Below are positions 41,673-49,802 of a stretch of 64,000 nucleotides of DNA, piece by piece (position 1 is the stretch's first letter; each line of letters begins with the position of its first letter). The notes under the pieces are model-generated. The model ran no database searches. It was not told the DNA's origin and was given only the letters and a program-made list of their open reading frames with translations. A program made the translations under genes and the position numbers. Origin of the DNA: Corynebacterium sanguinis (lineage in GTDB: Bacteria; Actinomycetota; Actinomycetes; Mycobacteriales; Mycobacteriaceae); contig NZ_CP038157.1 in the NCBI RefSeq assembly GCF_007641235.1, positions 1 to 64,000 of the forward strand. The letters run 5' to 3'.

Positions 41673-43139
41673 ATGTCTACGAACACGCACGCGAACAGTG
41701 ACTACCCGTTGGCGGCGGTGCAGTTCTCCCGGCTCACCAAGCGCGGGATCATGCTGGGCCTGTCGCTGCCGCAACTCATCGTCCTCGGCATCGCCGTGCT
41801 CACAGTCGTCTTCTCGCTCTACCTCGGCGGCGGCCTGGCCTTCGCCTGGACCGCCCCGGTATGGGCCACCGCAGCACTGCTCGCGGTGATCCCCGCGGGT
41901 GGGCGGAAGGTGATCGAGTGGGTGCCCATCGTGGCCCGCTGGATCGCCCGCACGTATCTGGGGCAGCTCATTTATCGGCGCCGCGTCATCAAGCCGAGAC
42001 CTGCCGGGACGCTCGCGCTTCCGGGTGATGCGGCACCGTTGCGGGAATGGGAGGACCCCGAGACCGGGGCGGCGATGATCCAAGACCCGCACGCGCAGAC
42101 GCTGACTGCGATCCTCGGCGTCTCGCATCCGGCGTTCGTGCTCCTCGATCCCGGTGAGCAGCAGCGCAGGGTCTCCGGGTGGGGGCGCGTCCTCGCCGCG
42201 GCCTGCCGTTCGGGGCGCATCGCCCGCATCCAGGTGTCGGAGCGGACGCTGCCGGACTCGGGAACGGGGTTGGCGGAGTGGTGGCGCACGCACGGCACCG
42301 ACGACGGGTCCTGGGCCGCGACCACCTACGCCGAGCTGATCGAGCGCGCCGGCCCCGCCGGGGAACGCCACGCCACGACGATCAGCCTGGCGCTGGACAT
42401 GAAGGCCGCGAGCCGGCAGATCAGGACTTCCGGTGGCGGGATGCGCGGTGCCGCCGCGGTGCTCCGGCAGGAGATGACCACGCTGACGACGGCGCTGCGC
42501 GCAGCGGAGCTCACCTCGACGGGGTGGCTCACGCCCGGCGAGGTCGCCGTCATCCTGCGTTCGGCGTACGACCCGGCCGCCGCTCCCGCGCTAGAACGGC
42601 ATGGCGACCTCGGGCGGGATCTGGCGACGGCGGGCCCGGTAGCGGTGACCGAGACGTGGGATCGGTTGCGGTCGGACAGTGCGTTCCATGCGGTGTTGTG
42701 GATCAGTGAGTGGCCCCGCTCGCAGGTCTACCCAGGGTTCCTTGCCCCGCTCGTGCTGTCCAACGGCATCCTCCGCACCCTCGCCCTGCACTACACGCCG
42801 GTGCGCGCCGATCAGGCCGCGCGGGACCTGCGGAAGAAGAAGACCGAACTCATCAGCGACCAGGCGCAGCGGCGCAAGATCGGGCAGATCGAAGACGCCG
42901 CCACCAGCGCCGAACTGGACGACGTCCTCCAGCAAGAGGCGGACCTGACCGCCGGGCACGGCGTCCTGCGCGTCTCCGGCCTCGTGTCCGTCTCCGCGCC
43001 GACCGTCGATGAGCTCGACGCCGCGGTCGCCGCGGTCGAGCAGGCCGCGATCCAAGCCTCCTGCGAGACCCGCCGCCTCGTCGGCCAGCAAGCCCAGGCC
43101 TTCACCGCCGCTGCGCTGCCGCTGTGCCGGCCGGTCTGA
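41673..43139 (+). CDS. SCO6880-family transfer protein
   Basis: A 488-residue protein. Two N-terminal spans (SLPQLIVLGIAVLTVVFSLY, then AFAWTAPVWATAALLAVIPA) precede a large soluble domain resembling the N-terminal half of VirB4 (IQVSERTLPDSGTGLAEWWR). In actinobacterial systems SCO6880-like proteins couple to a separate VirB4 ATPase, and that ATPase is encoded here at 44382. It has no Walker motif itself. A 52-base gap with gap element copy 5 follows. Confidence 0.82.
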   Translation: MSTNTHANSDYPLAAVQFSRLTKRGIMLGLSLPQLIVLGIAVLTVVFSLYLGGGLAFAWTAPVWATAALLAVIPAGGRKVIEWVPIVARWIARTYLGQLIYRRRVIKPRPAGTLALPGDAAPLREWEDPETGAAMIQDPHAQTLTAILGVSHPAFVLLDPGEQQRRVSGWGRVLAAACRSGRIARIQVSERTLPDSGTGLAEWWRTHGTDDGSWAATTYAELIERAGPAGERHATTISLALDMKAASRQIRTSGGGMRGAAAVLRQEMTTLTTALRAAELTSTGWLTPGEVAVILRSAYDPAAAPALERHGDLGRDLATAGPVAVTETWDRLRSDSAFHAVLWISEWPRSQVYPGFLAPLVLSNGILRTLALHYTPVRADQAARDLRKKKTELISDQAQRRKIGQIEDAATSAELDDVLQQEADLTAGHGVLRVSGLVSVSAPTVDELDAAVAAVEQAAIQASCETRRLVGQQAQAFTAAALPLCRPV

Positions 43140-43142
43140 CCC

Positions 43143-43155
43143 GGCGCACCTGCCC
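43143..43155 (+). promoter_or_regulatory. Transfer-operon gap element, copy 5
   Basis: GGCGCACCTGCCC begins four bases after the stop of the SCO6880-like gene, 36 bases before the next start. Unlike copies 2-4 and 6, I do not see a strong stem with the downstream ribosome-binding site (GTGAGGAAC). Confidence 0.45.
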
Positions 43156-43191
43156 ACCAACCATCCGACGCTTCTGTGAGGAACAACGCTC

Positions 43192-44385
43192 ATGCCTACC
43201 TTCGATAACCCCGTCGCGGACGCCACGGAGGCGTCCGCCGCGTTGCGGGGCCTGGCCCACGCAACCCGCCAGTTCACCGACCCGGCCGACACCTACCCAG
43301 TGATCGGTGACCTGCTGTCCGGAGTCCGGTCGCTGCGGCAGGTACTGGATCAGCTCGCCGCCGCCCATATCGCTCCCCGTGCCCGCGCGCACGACGACGC
43401 CGGGAACCAGGCCACCGGCGCGACCTCGGCCCTCGCGGCCGCGGACGAGCTGCACCAGGCCGGCACACTCCTGGACTCCGTGGCCTGGCGGCTCGACGCC
43501 GCCTCCCAGCACTCCGGGCGTATCGCCTGGCACCCCGCACCCGACCCCGCAGACGCGGGGGCGGGGCGTACGAGCGTGCAGGCCGGGACGCTCACGCTGA
43601 CGGTGTGGCCGGACGAGCCGCTGGGCCAGCACCAGCGCTACGCCTACCTCATCGAGCACCGGGACAGCGGGCAGAGCATCCAAGGGCGGGATCTGTTTAC
43701 CGGGGCCGGCGCGCCTGTCTCACCGGAGCGGGCGCTGCGTGACCTCGCCGCCTACCTGACCGCAGCAGGCGATGCGCACCAACACGCCACCGACAACGGC
43801 ACGGCGTATGAGGGGCCGTTCGATGAGTGGACCGCCGACGTCGCCCGGCAGAACTCCGACGCCCTGACCGAGCTGGCCGACCGCGGCCCGCAGGGCCCTG
43901 CGCCCACCGTTGGGGAGGCGGCGGGCGTGCGGTGGATCAGCGTCGTGTTCCTCCAAGGCTCCGAGGCCTACGAGGTGCTGGACCTCATCGACCGGGAGGG
44001 CACGGACGCGGCGATCGAGCACCTGGCCGGGTTCGACTACGGCGAGGAGACCGTACAGACAGCGCTCGAGAACGGCTACGTCTACGACGAGCCCCCGACC
44101 GGTGCCCTCGACAAGGTAGCGACCCGAGACGTCTACACCCTCACCTACAACCCGTTCCTCGGCCACGTCTCGCTACTGCGCGAGCACGGCGCCCTGCCCG
44201 ACCCGGCACTCCTCGGCATCGACACCCCGATTCCCGCGCCCGCGTCGACCGCGGCGTCGGCGCGCGTCGCACACCAGCCTGCACGCGCGAACACCCAGGC
44301 GGCGAACCGCGAGCGCGGCGCGGGCGACTGGTTCACTCGACGCCCCGGTGCCGCCACGGCGCAGGGCCGGGGGCTCGCGCTGTGA
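43192..44385 (+). CDS. Transfer-operon protein of unknown function
   Basis: A 397-residue soluble protein. The N-terminal 110 residues are helical (SAALRGLAHATRQF, LDQLAAAHIAPRAR). Residues 110-190 are beta-rich (TLTLTVWPDEPLG). The middle holds FLQGSEAYEVLDLIDREGTD. The tail is Arg/Ala-rich. No known domain is recognised. It lies between SCO6880-like and VirB4 genes, and the end overlaps the VirB4 start by GTGA, so a structural or substrate-handling role in the transfer apparatus is likely. Confidence 0.68.
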   Translation: MPTFDNPVADATEASAALRGLAHATRQFTDPADTYPVIGDLLSGVRSLRQVLDQLAAAHIAPRARAHDDAGNQATGATSALAAADELHQAGTLLDSVAWRLDAASQHSGRIAWHPAPDPADAGAGRTSVQAGTLTLTVWPDEPLGQHQRYAYLIEHRDSGQSIQGRDLFTGAGAPVSPERALRDLAAYLTAAGDAHQHATDNGTAYEGPFDEWTADVARQNSDALTELADRGPQGPAPTVGEAAGVRWISVVFLQGSEAYEVLDLIDREGTDAAIEHLAGFDYGEETVQTALENGYVYDEPPTGALDKVATRDVYTLTYNPFLGHVSLLREHGALPDPALLGIDTPIPAPASTAASARVAHQPARANTQAANRERGAGDWFTRRPGAATAQGRGLAL

Positions 44386-45941
44386 CCGCGCAGGACGAGG
44401 GCCGCCTGCACACGGCCGTGCTCGTCGGCCCCGAAGGCGAACGACGCCGGGCCCGTAAGGACCGCCGGCAGGCTGCGACCCGAATCGAGACCACCGCCCG
44501 CAAGGCACGGAAGGCCGAGGCGAAGGCCCTGTGGGAGGCGGAGCAGGCCGAGCGGCGCGCGACGACCTACCTGCCCGCCGCTGGCGAGCCGGGGCCTGCG
44601 GCGTTGCGCACGCCGGGCCGGTTCCGTCTCCCCAAGCACCAGGACACGAGTGCGACGTTGGCTGGGCAGTACCCGTTCCTGGCCGAAGGCGGCCTCGGAT
44701 CGGAGGGGATCTTCGTCGGGCAGGACCTCTACTCCGGCGGGTCGTTCGTCTACGACCCGTGGGTGCTCTACCGGCGCGGGATCATCACCGCCCCCAACGT
44801 CGTCCTGGCCGGCATCGTCGGCTCCGGCAAGTCGAGCCTGGCAAAGTCGCTCTACACGCGCTCGCTCCCGTTCGGACGACGCGTCTACGTCCCCGGCGAC
44901 CCGAAGGGCGAGCACACCGCCGTCGCCGAAGCCGTCGGTGGACGCGCAATCATCCTCGGCCACGGCCTCTCCAACCGCCTCAACCCTCTCGATGAGGGCC
45001 ATAGGCCGTCCGCGGTGTCAGATGCGGAGTGGGCGATGCAGGTCGCCTCCCGCCGCCGCGACCTCATCGGCGCCCTCGCAGAGACCGTGCTGGACCGGGC
45101 GCTGACGCCGTTGGAGCACACCGCGATCGACCTCGCCCTCCAAGACGCGGTACGGAGCGCGGAGGTTCCGATCCTGCCGATGGTCGTCGACCGCATCCTT
45201 ACCCCAACCTCGGCCGACGACGCGGATGGACGGCTCGCGGAAGACGGTCGGCTCGTCGGCCACGCCCTGCGCCGACTCGTCGCGGGCGACCTCCAAGGAC
45301 TGTTCGACGGCCCGTCCACGGTCAGGTTCGACCCGTCCCTGCCAATGGTGTCCCTCGACCTGTCCCGGGTCGCGGAGAACAGCACCTTGATCTCGGTGCT
45401 GATGACGTGCTCGTCGGCGTGGATGGAGTCGGCCCTGTCCGACCCGGCAGGCGGGCAACGCTGGGTGATCTACGACGAAGCCTGGCGCCTGATGGCCTAC
45501 CCGTCCCTCCTGCGGCGTATGGACGCCCAGTGGCGGCTCGCCCGGCACTTCGGAATCGCGAACATGCTGATCTTCCACAAGCTCTCCGACCTCGACAACG
45601 TCGGCGACCAGGGCTCCGCCATGCGCGCCCTCGCATCGTCGCTGCTGGCGAACGCGGAGACCAGGATCGTCTACCGGCAGGAAGCCGACCAGCTCGGCTC
45701 CACCGCAACAGCGCTCGGCCTCACGGGCACTGAGCAGAAGCTGCTTCCCGGCCTGGGGACCGGGCAGGGGCTGTGGCGCATCAAGGACCGCTCCTTCGTC
45801 GTGCAGCACCAACTCCACCCCGCCGAGTTCGCCGCCTTCGACACCACGAGCCGCATGATCGCAGAAACCGGGAAGTTCACCGTTGAGAATGACGAACCGT
45901 CGGCCTCGCTGACGGTTCCCGCCGCGGGCGGTGCGGCGTGA
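44382..45941 (+). CDS. virB4: VirB4-type conjugation ATPase
   Basis: A 519-residue ATPase. The Walker A is AGIVGSGKSSLAKS (144-156) and the Walker B WVIYDEAWRL, with the VirB4-typical FHKLSDLDNVGDQGS and later LGLTGTEQKLLPGL segments. A basic N-terminus with coiled-coil character (about residues 20-60) is present. It lacks the VirB3/VirB4 N-terminal domain, supplied in trans by the SCO6880-like protein. The GTG start overlaps the upstream stop; longer in-frame sequence upstream is antisense noise. Confidence 0.9.
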   Translation: MTAQDEGRLHTAVLVGPEGERRRARKDRRQAATRIETTARKARKAEAKALWEAEQAERRATTYLPAAGEPGPAALRTPGRFRLPKHQDTSATLAGQYPFLAEGGLGSEGIFVGQDLYSGGSFVYDPWVLYRRGIITAPNVVLAGIVGSGKSSLAKSLYTRSLPFGRRVYVPGDPKGEHTAVAEAVGGRAIILGHGLSNRLNPLDEGHRPSAVSDAEWAMQVASRRRDLIGALAETVLDRALTPLEHTAIDLALQDAVRSAEVPILPMVVDRILTPTSADDADGRLAEDGRLVGHALRRLVAGDLQGLFDGPSTVRFDPSLPMVSLDLSRVAENSTLISVLMTCSSAWMESALSDPAGGQRWVIYDEAWRLMAYPSLLRRMDAQWRLARHFGIANMLIFHKLSDLDNVGDQGSAMRALASSLLANAETRIVYRQEADQLGSTATALGLTGTEQKLLPGLGTGQGLWRIKDRSFVVQHQLHPAEFAAFDTTSRMIAETGKFTVENDEPSASLTVPAAGGAA

Positions 45942-46498
45942 TGGCCCGGCCCCGCTATAAGCGCACGATCATGCCCGCGTCTGTTCACCGTGACGAGGTC
46001 GAGGCTGTGCCGGTCGTTCTCCCGCTCGTGGTCATCACGATCACCGACGACGGACGCATGACGGTCACCGTCGACGGCGTGCCGTTCGAGCCGGAGCCGT
46101 TCGCGCCTCCGTGGCGACGAGAGGACTTCGCCGCCGTCCTCGACCAGCTCACCGAACAGCGCCGCTCGCCGGTGCGGGTCGAGGTGCGCGAAGCGGACGG
46201 AAGCACGTTCACCGACATCATCACTCCGACCAGACGCCGCCGCACCGAACCAAAACCCGCCCCCGCACCTGAGCCACCGGTCGCGAGTGCTCCGCCCGAA
46301 CTCGTGGCGCTCCACGGCGAGGGGTTCGTGCCGGGCGAGGACGTGGCGATCGCCGTCGTCATCGCCCACGGCGATGCCGCCCCGGACGGCGCGATGCGCG
46401 GCCTGCTCACCGCCGACCAGCTCGCCGTGAGCCCGACCCGAGAGGTGATCCTGCTCGGCCGCGTCTCCGGGACGCTCACGATCGGGCACCCCGAATGA
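45941..46498 (+). CDS. Transfer-operon protein of unknown function
   Basis: A 185-residue protein. The N-terminal half has a beta-rich segment (VVITITDDGRMTVTVDGVPF), a basic-proline linker (RRRRTEPKPAPAPEPP) and a C-terminal beta segment (EDVAIAVVIAHGD). It sits between VirB4 and VirD4 with one-base and four-base overlaps, so it is probably translated with them. No function is assigned. Confidence 0.62.
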   Translation: MARPRYKRTIMPASVHRDEVEAVPVVLPLVVITITDDGRMTVTVDGVPFEPEPFAPPWRREDFAAVLDQLTEQRRSPVRVEVREADGSTFTDIITPTRRRRTEPKPAPAPEPPVASAPPELVALHGEGFVPGEDVAIAVVIAHGDAAPDGAMRGLLTADQLAVSPTREVILLGRVSGTLTIGHPE

Positions 46499-48291
46499 CC
46501 ACCCCGAGGCCGACGGGATCGCTCGGGGACGAGCTGAGCAACCTCGGCATCGGCCTCCTCATCGGCGCCGCGATCCTCGCCGCCATCCTCCGCGGCGCCG
46601 GCTCGGTCGCCGCGTGGATCACCGGGACCGGGCAACCCGCCGGCGGAGTCGAGGCCGGGTTGGGCGTGCTGCTCAACCCCGGCGACCCGGCGGCCGCGCT
46701 CGGCGCACCCGGTCTGAACGTCGTGGCGTACTGGATCACCGCCGCCGTCCTCATCCTCGCCGCCGCTGGCGCAGGGTGCTGGGGGTGGCGGTTCTTCCGC
46801 GAGCACGGCCGACAGGTCAAGAACGACCCCTACCGCATCCCCGGTATCGCCACCCGCACCGAGGTCACCAAGGCCGCCTCCGAGACCGCGCTGCTGCGCC
46901 GGGCCGGGCACCTGCGACCCTCGCTCCACAAGCCGACACCGGAGGACGTCGGCTACCGGATCGGCCAGTCGCGCGGCAAGAGCGTGTGGGCATCGGTGGA
47001 GGACAGCATCCTGCTGATCGGCCCGCCCCGGTCCGGGAAGGGCGCCCACATCGTCATCAACACCATCCTCGACGCACCCGGCGCAGTCGTCACCACCTCG
47101 ACCCGGCCGGACAACCTCACCGCGACTCTCCGCGCCCGCGAGCGCATCGGCCCGGTCGCCGTGTTCGACCCACAGCACCTCGCCGAAGGCATCCCCGCAG
47201 GCCTCAGATGGTCACCCATCCGCGGGTGCGAGGACCCGCTGACCGCGATGATCCGCGCCACCGGACTCGCCGCCGGCACCGGCCTGTCCGCAGGCGGAGT
47301 CGAAGGCGGCGGGTTCTGGGAAGGCAAGACCCGCACCGCCCTCCAAGCCCTGCTCCACGCCGCTGCCCTCGACCGTCGCCCACCGGGTGAACTGTTCCGG
47401 TGGACCCTCGACCCATCCGCCGCCGCGGACGCAGTCGCGATCCTGACAGCGAACCCACGAGCGGCTGTCGGGTGGGCGGAGTCGCTACAGGCGATGATCG
47501 ACTCCGACCCGAGAACCCGCGACTCCATCTGGCAAGGCGTCTCCCTCGCCCTCGCCGCCCTGGCGGACCCGCGCGTGCTCGACGCCGTGTCGCCGCGCGA
47601 AGGCGAGAACTTCGACCCCGAAGCCTTTCTCCGTGCCCGCGGAACGCTCTACCTGCTGGCGACCGGCGCCGGCGCCAACAACAGCGCGGCGTTGGTGGCG
47701 GCGTTCGTGGAAGACGTCGTGGAAGCCGCCCGCCGCATCGCCGCCGGAAGCCCCGGCGCGAGGCTCGACCCGCCCTTGCTGCTCGCCCTCGATGAGGTCG
47801 GCAACCTCGCCCCCTTACCGTCACTGCCCACGCTCATGGCCGAAGGCGGCGGCACCGGGATCACGACCATGCCCGTACTCCAAAGCCTCGCTCAGGCGCG
47901 GGAGAAATGGTCGGAGAACGCCGCCGGCGCGATCTGGGACGCCTCCATCGTCAAGATCATCCTCGGCGGCGCTTCCAACAGCCGCGACCTGCACGACCTG
48001 ACCACGCTCATCGGCGAGCGCGACGAGGTGACCGACTCCACCACGGTCGGAGACCACGGCTCCCGCTCCGCGCAACGCTCCATCCGGCGCGTCCCGATCA
48101 TGCCGCCCGACACGATCAGGACGTTGCCGTTCGGGACTGCGCTCGTGCTGCTGCGCTCCGCGCCGCCCATAGTCACGAGGATGCGGACCTGGCTCGACCG
48201 GCCGGATGCGAAGGAACTGCGGGCCGACCGGGCCGGCATCGAGGCGCTGCTGCAACGCCGTCCGCTGGAGGAGCCGGGCGCACCTGCCTGA
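46495..48291 (+). CDS. virD4: VirD4-type coupling protein (TraG/TcpA-like)
   Basis: A 598-residue ATPase. Two membrane spans (about 17-41 and 75-98) precede the nucleotide-binding domain with Walker A GPPRSGKG (176-183) and Walker B LLLALDEVGNLAPL. ILGGASNSRDLHDLTTLIGE is typical of TraG/VirD4. It would deliver the relaxase-DNA complex to the channel. The ATG overlaps the upstream stop by ATGA. Its last codons run into gap element copy 6. Confidence 0.9.
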   Translation: MTTPRPTGSLGDELSNLGIGLLIGAAILAAILRGAGSVAAWITGTGQPAGGVEAGLGVLLNPGDPAAALGAPGLNVVAYWITAAVLILAAAGAGCWGWRFFREHGRQVKNDPYRIPGIATRTEVTKAASETALLRRAGHLRPSLHKPTPEDVGYRIGQSRGKSVWASVEDSILLIGPPRSGKGAHIVINTILDAPGAVVTTSTRPDNLTATLRARERIGPVAVFDPQHLAEGIPAGLRWSPIRGCEDPLTAMIRATGLAAGTGLSAGGVEGGGFWEGKTRTALQALLHAAALDRRPPGELFRWTLDPSAAADAVAILTANPRAAVGWAESLQAMIDSDPRTRDSIWQGVSLALAALADPRVLDAVSPREGENFDPEAFLRARGTLYLLATGAGANNSAALVAAFVEDVVEAARRIAAGSPGARLDPPLLLALDEVGNLAPLPSLPTLMAEGGGTGITTMPVLQSLAQAREKWSENAAGAIWDASIVKIILGGASNSRDLHDLTTLIGERDEVTDSTTVGDHGSRSAQRSIRRVPIMPPDTIRTLPFGTALVLLRSAPPIVTRMRTWLDRPDAKELRADRAGIEALLQRRPLEEPGAPA

Positions 48292-48342
48292 CACAAGGGC
48301 GGCCCCGGCTGTGGGGCCGCCCGTCGATGTCAGAAATGAGGA
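48276..48342 (+). promoter_or_regulatory. Transfer-operon gap element, copy 6, with hairpin
   Basis: GGGCGCACCTGCCTGACA overlaps the virD4 stop. A perfect 10-bp hairpin (GGGCGGCCCC / GGGGCCGCCC, 48297-48306 and 48313-48322, 6-base loop) follows, and CTGACA pairs outside it with TGTCAG (48330-48335). There is no U-run, so it is more like an attenuator or processing site than a classical terminator. Confidence 0.65.
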
Positions 48343-48349
48343 CAGTCCG

Positions 48350-48805
48350 ATGGCTCTCCACACGCAGGAATCCCTCTCCGGGTTTATCGCCTCCGACCCG
48401 CAGCTCACCTACACCGAGCGCGGCGACGCGCGCCTGTACGTCAAGATCGGCCAGGAACACTACCGCCGTGAGGAGGACGGGTCGTTCACGCAGACCGAGA
48501 CGACCTTCCACGACCTCGTCGCGTTCAAGAAGACCGCCGAACGCGCGCACGACCGCCTCGCCAAGGGCGACAAGTTCGTCGCAGAGGGCTACGTCCGTGA
48601 GTACGACCGGACCACGCCGGAGGGCGAGGTAATCAAGGCTGAGGAGTTCGTGGCGAAGAAGCTCGGCCACGACCTTGCCCGCACCCGCTACGAGGTCAAG
48701 CGGACCCGCCGCCAGCCCGCCGTCACGCGAGAAGCCGCGGGGCAGTCCGTCGATGCCGAGGCGCGCCGCGAGGCCCGCAACGCCGCACCGGCGCTCGGAC
48801 TCTGA
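48350..48805 (+). CDS. ssb: Single-stranded DNA-binding protein
   Basis: A 151-residue OB-fold SSB-like protein: residues 1-110 match the family (ESLSGFIASDPQLTYTERGD, TTFHDLVAFKKTAERAHDRL, GDKFVAEGYVREY). The acidic C-terminal tip usual for chromosomal SSB (DDDIPF-like) is missing, as often seen for conjugative-element copies. It likely protects the transferred strand. The ATG at 48350 is the first start after the hairpin. Confidence 0.85.
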   Translation: MALHTQESLSGFIASDPQLTYTERGDARLYVKIGQEHYRREEDGSFTQTETTFHDLVAFKKTAERAHDRLAKGDKFVAEGYVREYDRTTPEGEVIKAEEFVAKKLGHDLARTRYEVKRTRRQPAVTREAAGQSVDAEARREARNAAPALGL

Positions 48806-48817
48806 CCGGCGGTGACC

Positions 48818-49402
48818 ATGATGAACGAGAACGACAGCGACGCGCCGGACCTGGGTGACGAGCCCGACCTCGATGAGGCGCCCGAGGAGTTCGAGGGGTC
48901 GTTGCTGCCCGAGCCGCCGCACCCTATCAACTGGAACCTCCTGACGAGCGAGGAAGCCGAGGCCGAGTGGCTGGAGCTGAATAAGTGGGTCAACTGGCTC
49001 CGCACGACATATGGTCTGCCCGCATCGGTGGTGCCGCCGTTCTGGCACCGCCACCCCGAGCTCGTCTGGGAGCTCTCGGCCCTGCACCTGCACTGGCTGG
49101 CCGCCTACGACAGCGAGCAGAACGCCTCCGCGCCGCTGGGCTGGCACCGCGACTTCGCCGACGCCAGACAGCGGCTCAGGGATTGGGTCGCCGCCTGCGG
49201 CACCCGCCTCGACCGAGACCGCCCCACCCGGCAGACCGTCTGGCCCGGCGAGGACCCGGCAGAGCCCGTCGAGGACCGGATCATCGCCAACCGCGACGAG
49301 GACTTCGTGCAGTTCGTCCTCGATGACGTCGCCGCCCGCAAGCAGGCCGAGGACGAGTTCTACGCCGGCCTCGACCCTGCCACTGGGGAGTTGCGCGACT
49401 GA
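48818..49402 (+). CDS. DUF4913-like protein
   Basis: A protein of about 194 residues. An acidic N-terminus (DEPDLDEAPEEFEG) precedes a Trp-rich domain with WLELNKWVNWLRTTYGLPAS, VVPPFWHRHPELVWELSAL and WHRDFADARQRLRDW, the pattern of DUF4913 proteins found in actinobacterial plasmids and ICEs. Function unknown. It overlaps the next gene by one base (TGATG). Confidence 0.75.
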   Translation: MMNENDSDAPDLGDEPDLDEAPEEFEGSLLPEPPHPINWNLLTSEEAEAEWLELNKWVNWLRTTYGLPASVVPPFWHRHPELVWELSALHLHWLAAYDSEQNASAPLGWHRDFADARQRLRDWVAACGTRLDRDRPTRQTVWPGEDPAEPVEDRIIANRDEDFVQFVLDDVAARKQAEDEFYAGLDPATGELRD

Positions 49403-49620
49403 TGGGCACCTACGTCAAGAAGACCGACCGGCGCCGCTATGAGGACCGTTCATTCTCCGTACGCGCGGTACATCGCGAGGACGCCGACTTGCACAAGCTC
49501 GCCGAGGTTCTGATCCGGCTGACCTTGCAGGAGACCGGCCGATCGCGCGCCGAGCGTCGCGCCGCCGCAATACCGGAGACCTACCGTCCGGCAATGGTCG
49601 CCGACCAGGCATCCGGGTAG
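49402..49620 (+). CDS. Small basic protein at the end of the transfer operon
   Basis: A 72-residue protein, mostly charged and helical (HKLAEVLIRLTLQETGRSRA). The ATG shares one base with the DUF4913 stop, which supports translation. No domain is recognised. It may act as a small regulator or accessory factor of excision because it lies directly before the recombinase leader. Confidence 0.55.
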   Translation: MGTYVKKTDRRRYEDRSFSVRAVHREDADLHKLAEVLIRLTLQETGRSRAERRAAAIPETYRPAMVADQASG

Positions 49621-49731
49621 AATCGAGCACAAGCAAGCCTCGCGTCGACGTGGTGTTGTGGTCCCAAACCCCGCTCCGGCGGGCAACGTTTACGTGGCCG
49701 TTCCGGCCTAGTCCTAGAGCTTTCGGGCTTC

Positions 49732-49793
49732 CTCTCACGATCAGCACCCCTCGGGCGTTCAGCCCGAGCGCGAGGGCCGAGATTTCGTGAGAG
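49732..49793 (+). promoter_or_regulatory. Structured leader of the serine recombinase gene
   Basis: CTCTCACGA (49732-49740) and TCGTGAGAG (49785-49793) form a perfect 9-bp outer stem enclosing a second hairpin CTCGGGC-GTTCA-GCCCGAG (49750-49768). The start codon is 9 bases downstream, and the purine-rich GAGAG that could serve as ribosome-binding site is in the stem. It could control recombinase translation, or be part of the attachment site. Confidence 0.6.
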
Positions 49794-49802
49794 CAGGCCC
49801 CC

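Noticed and set aside
40086..42371. A 761-residue reverse-strand frame across the VirB6-like and SCO6880-like genes
   Set aside because: Its translation is Arg/Gly/Asp-rich without domains, and it runs antisense through two well-supported genes.
43827..44381. In-frame extension upstream of VirB4
   Set aside because: The translation is Arg/Pro-rich noise antiphase to the 43192 gene; the GTGA overlap at 44382 is a better start.
49621..49731. A further copy of the GCGCACCT gap element before the recombinase
   Set aside because: No GCGCACCT-like core is present; this leader has a different stem-loop.
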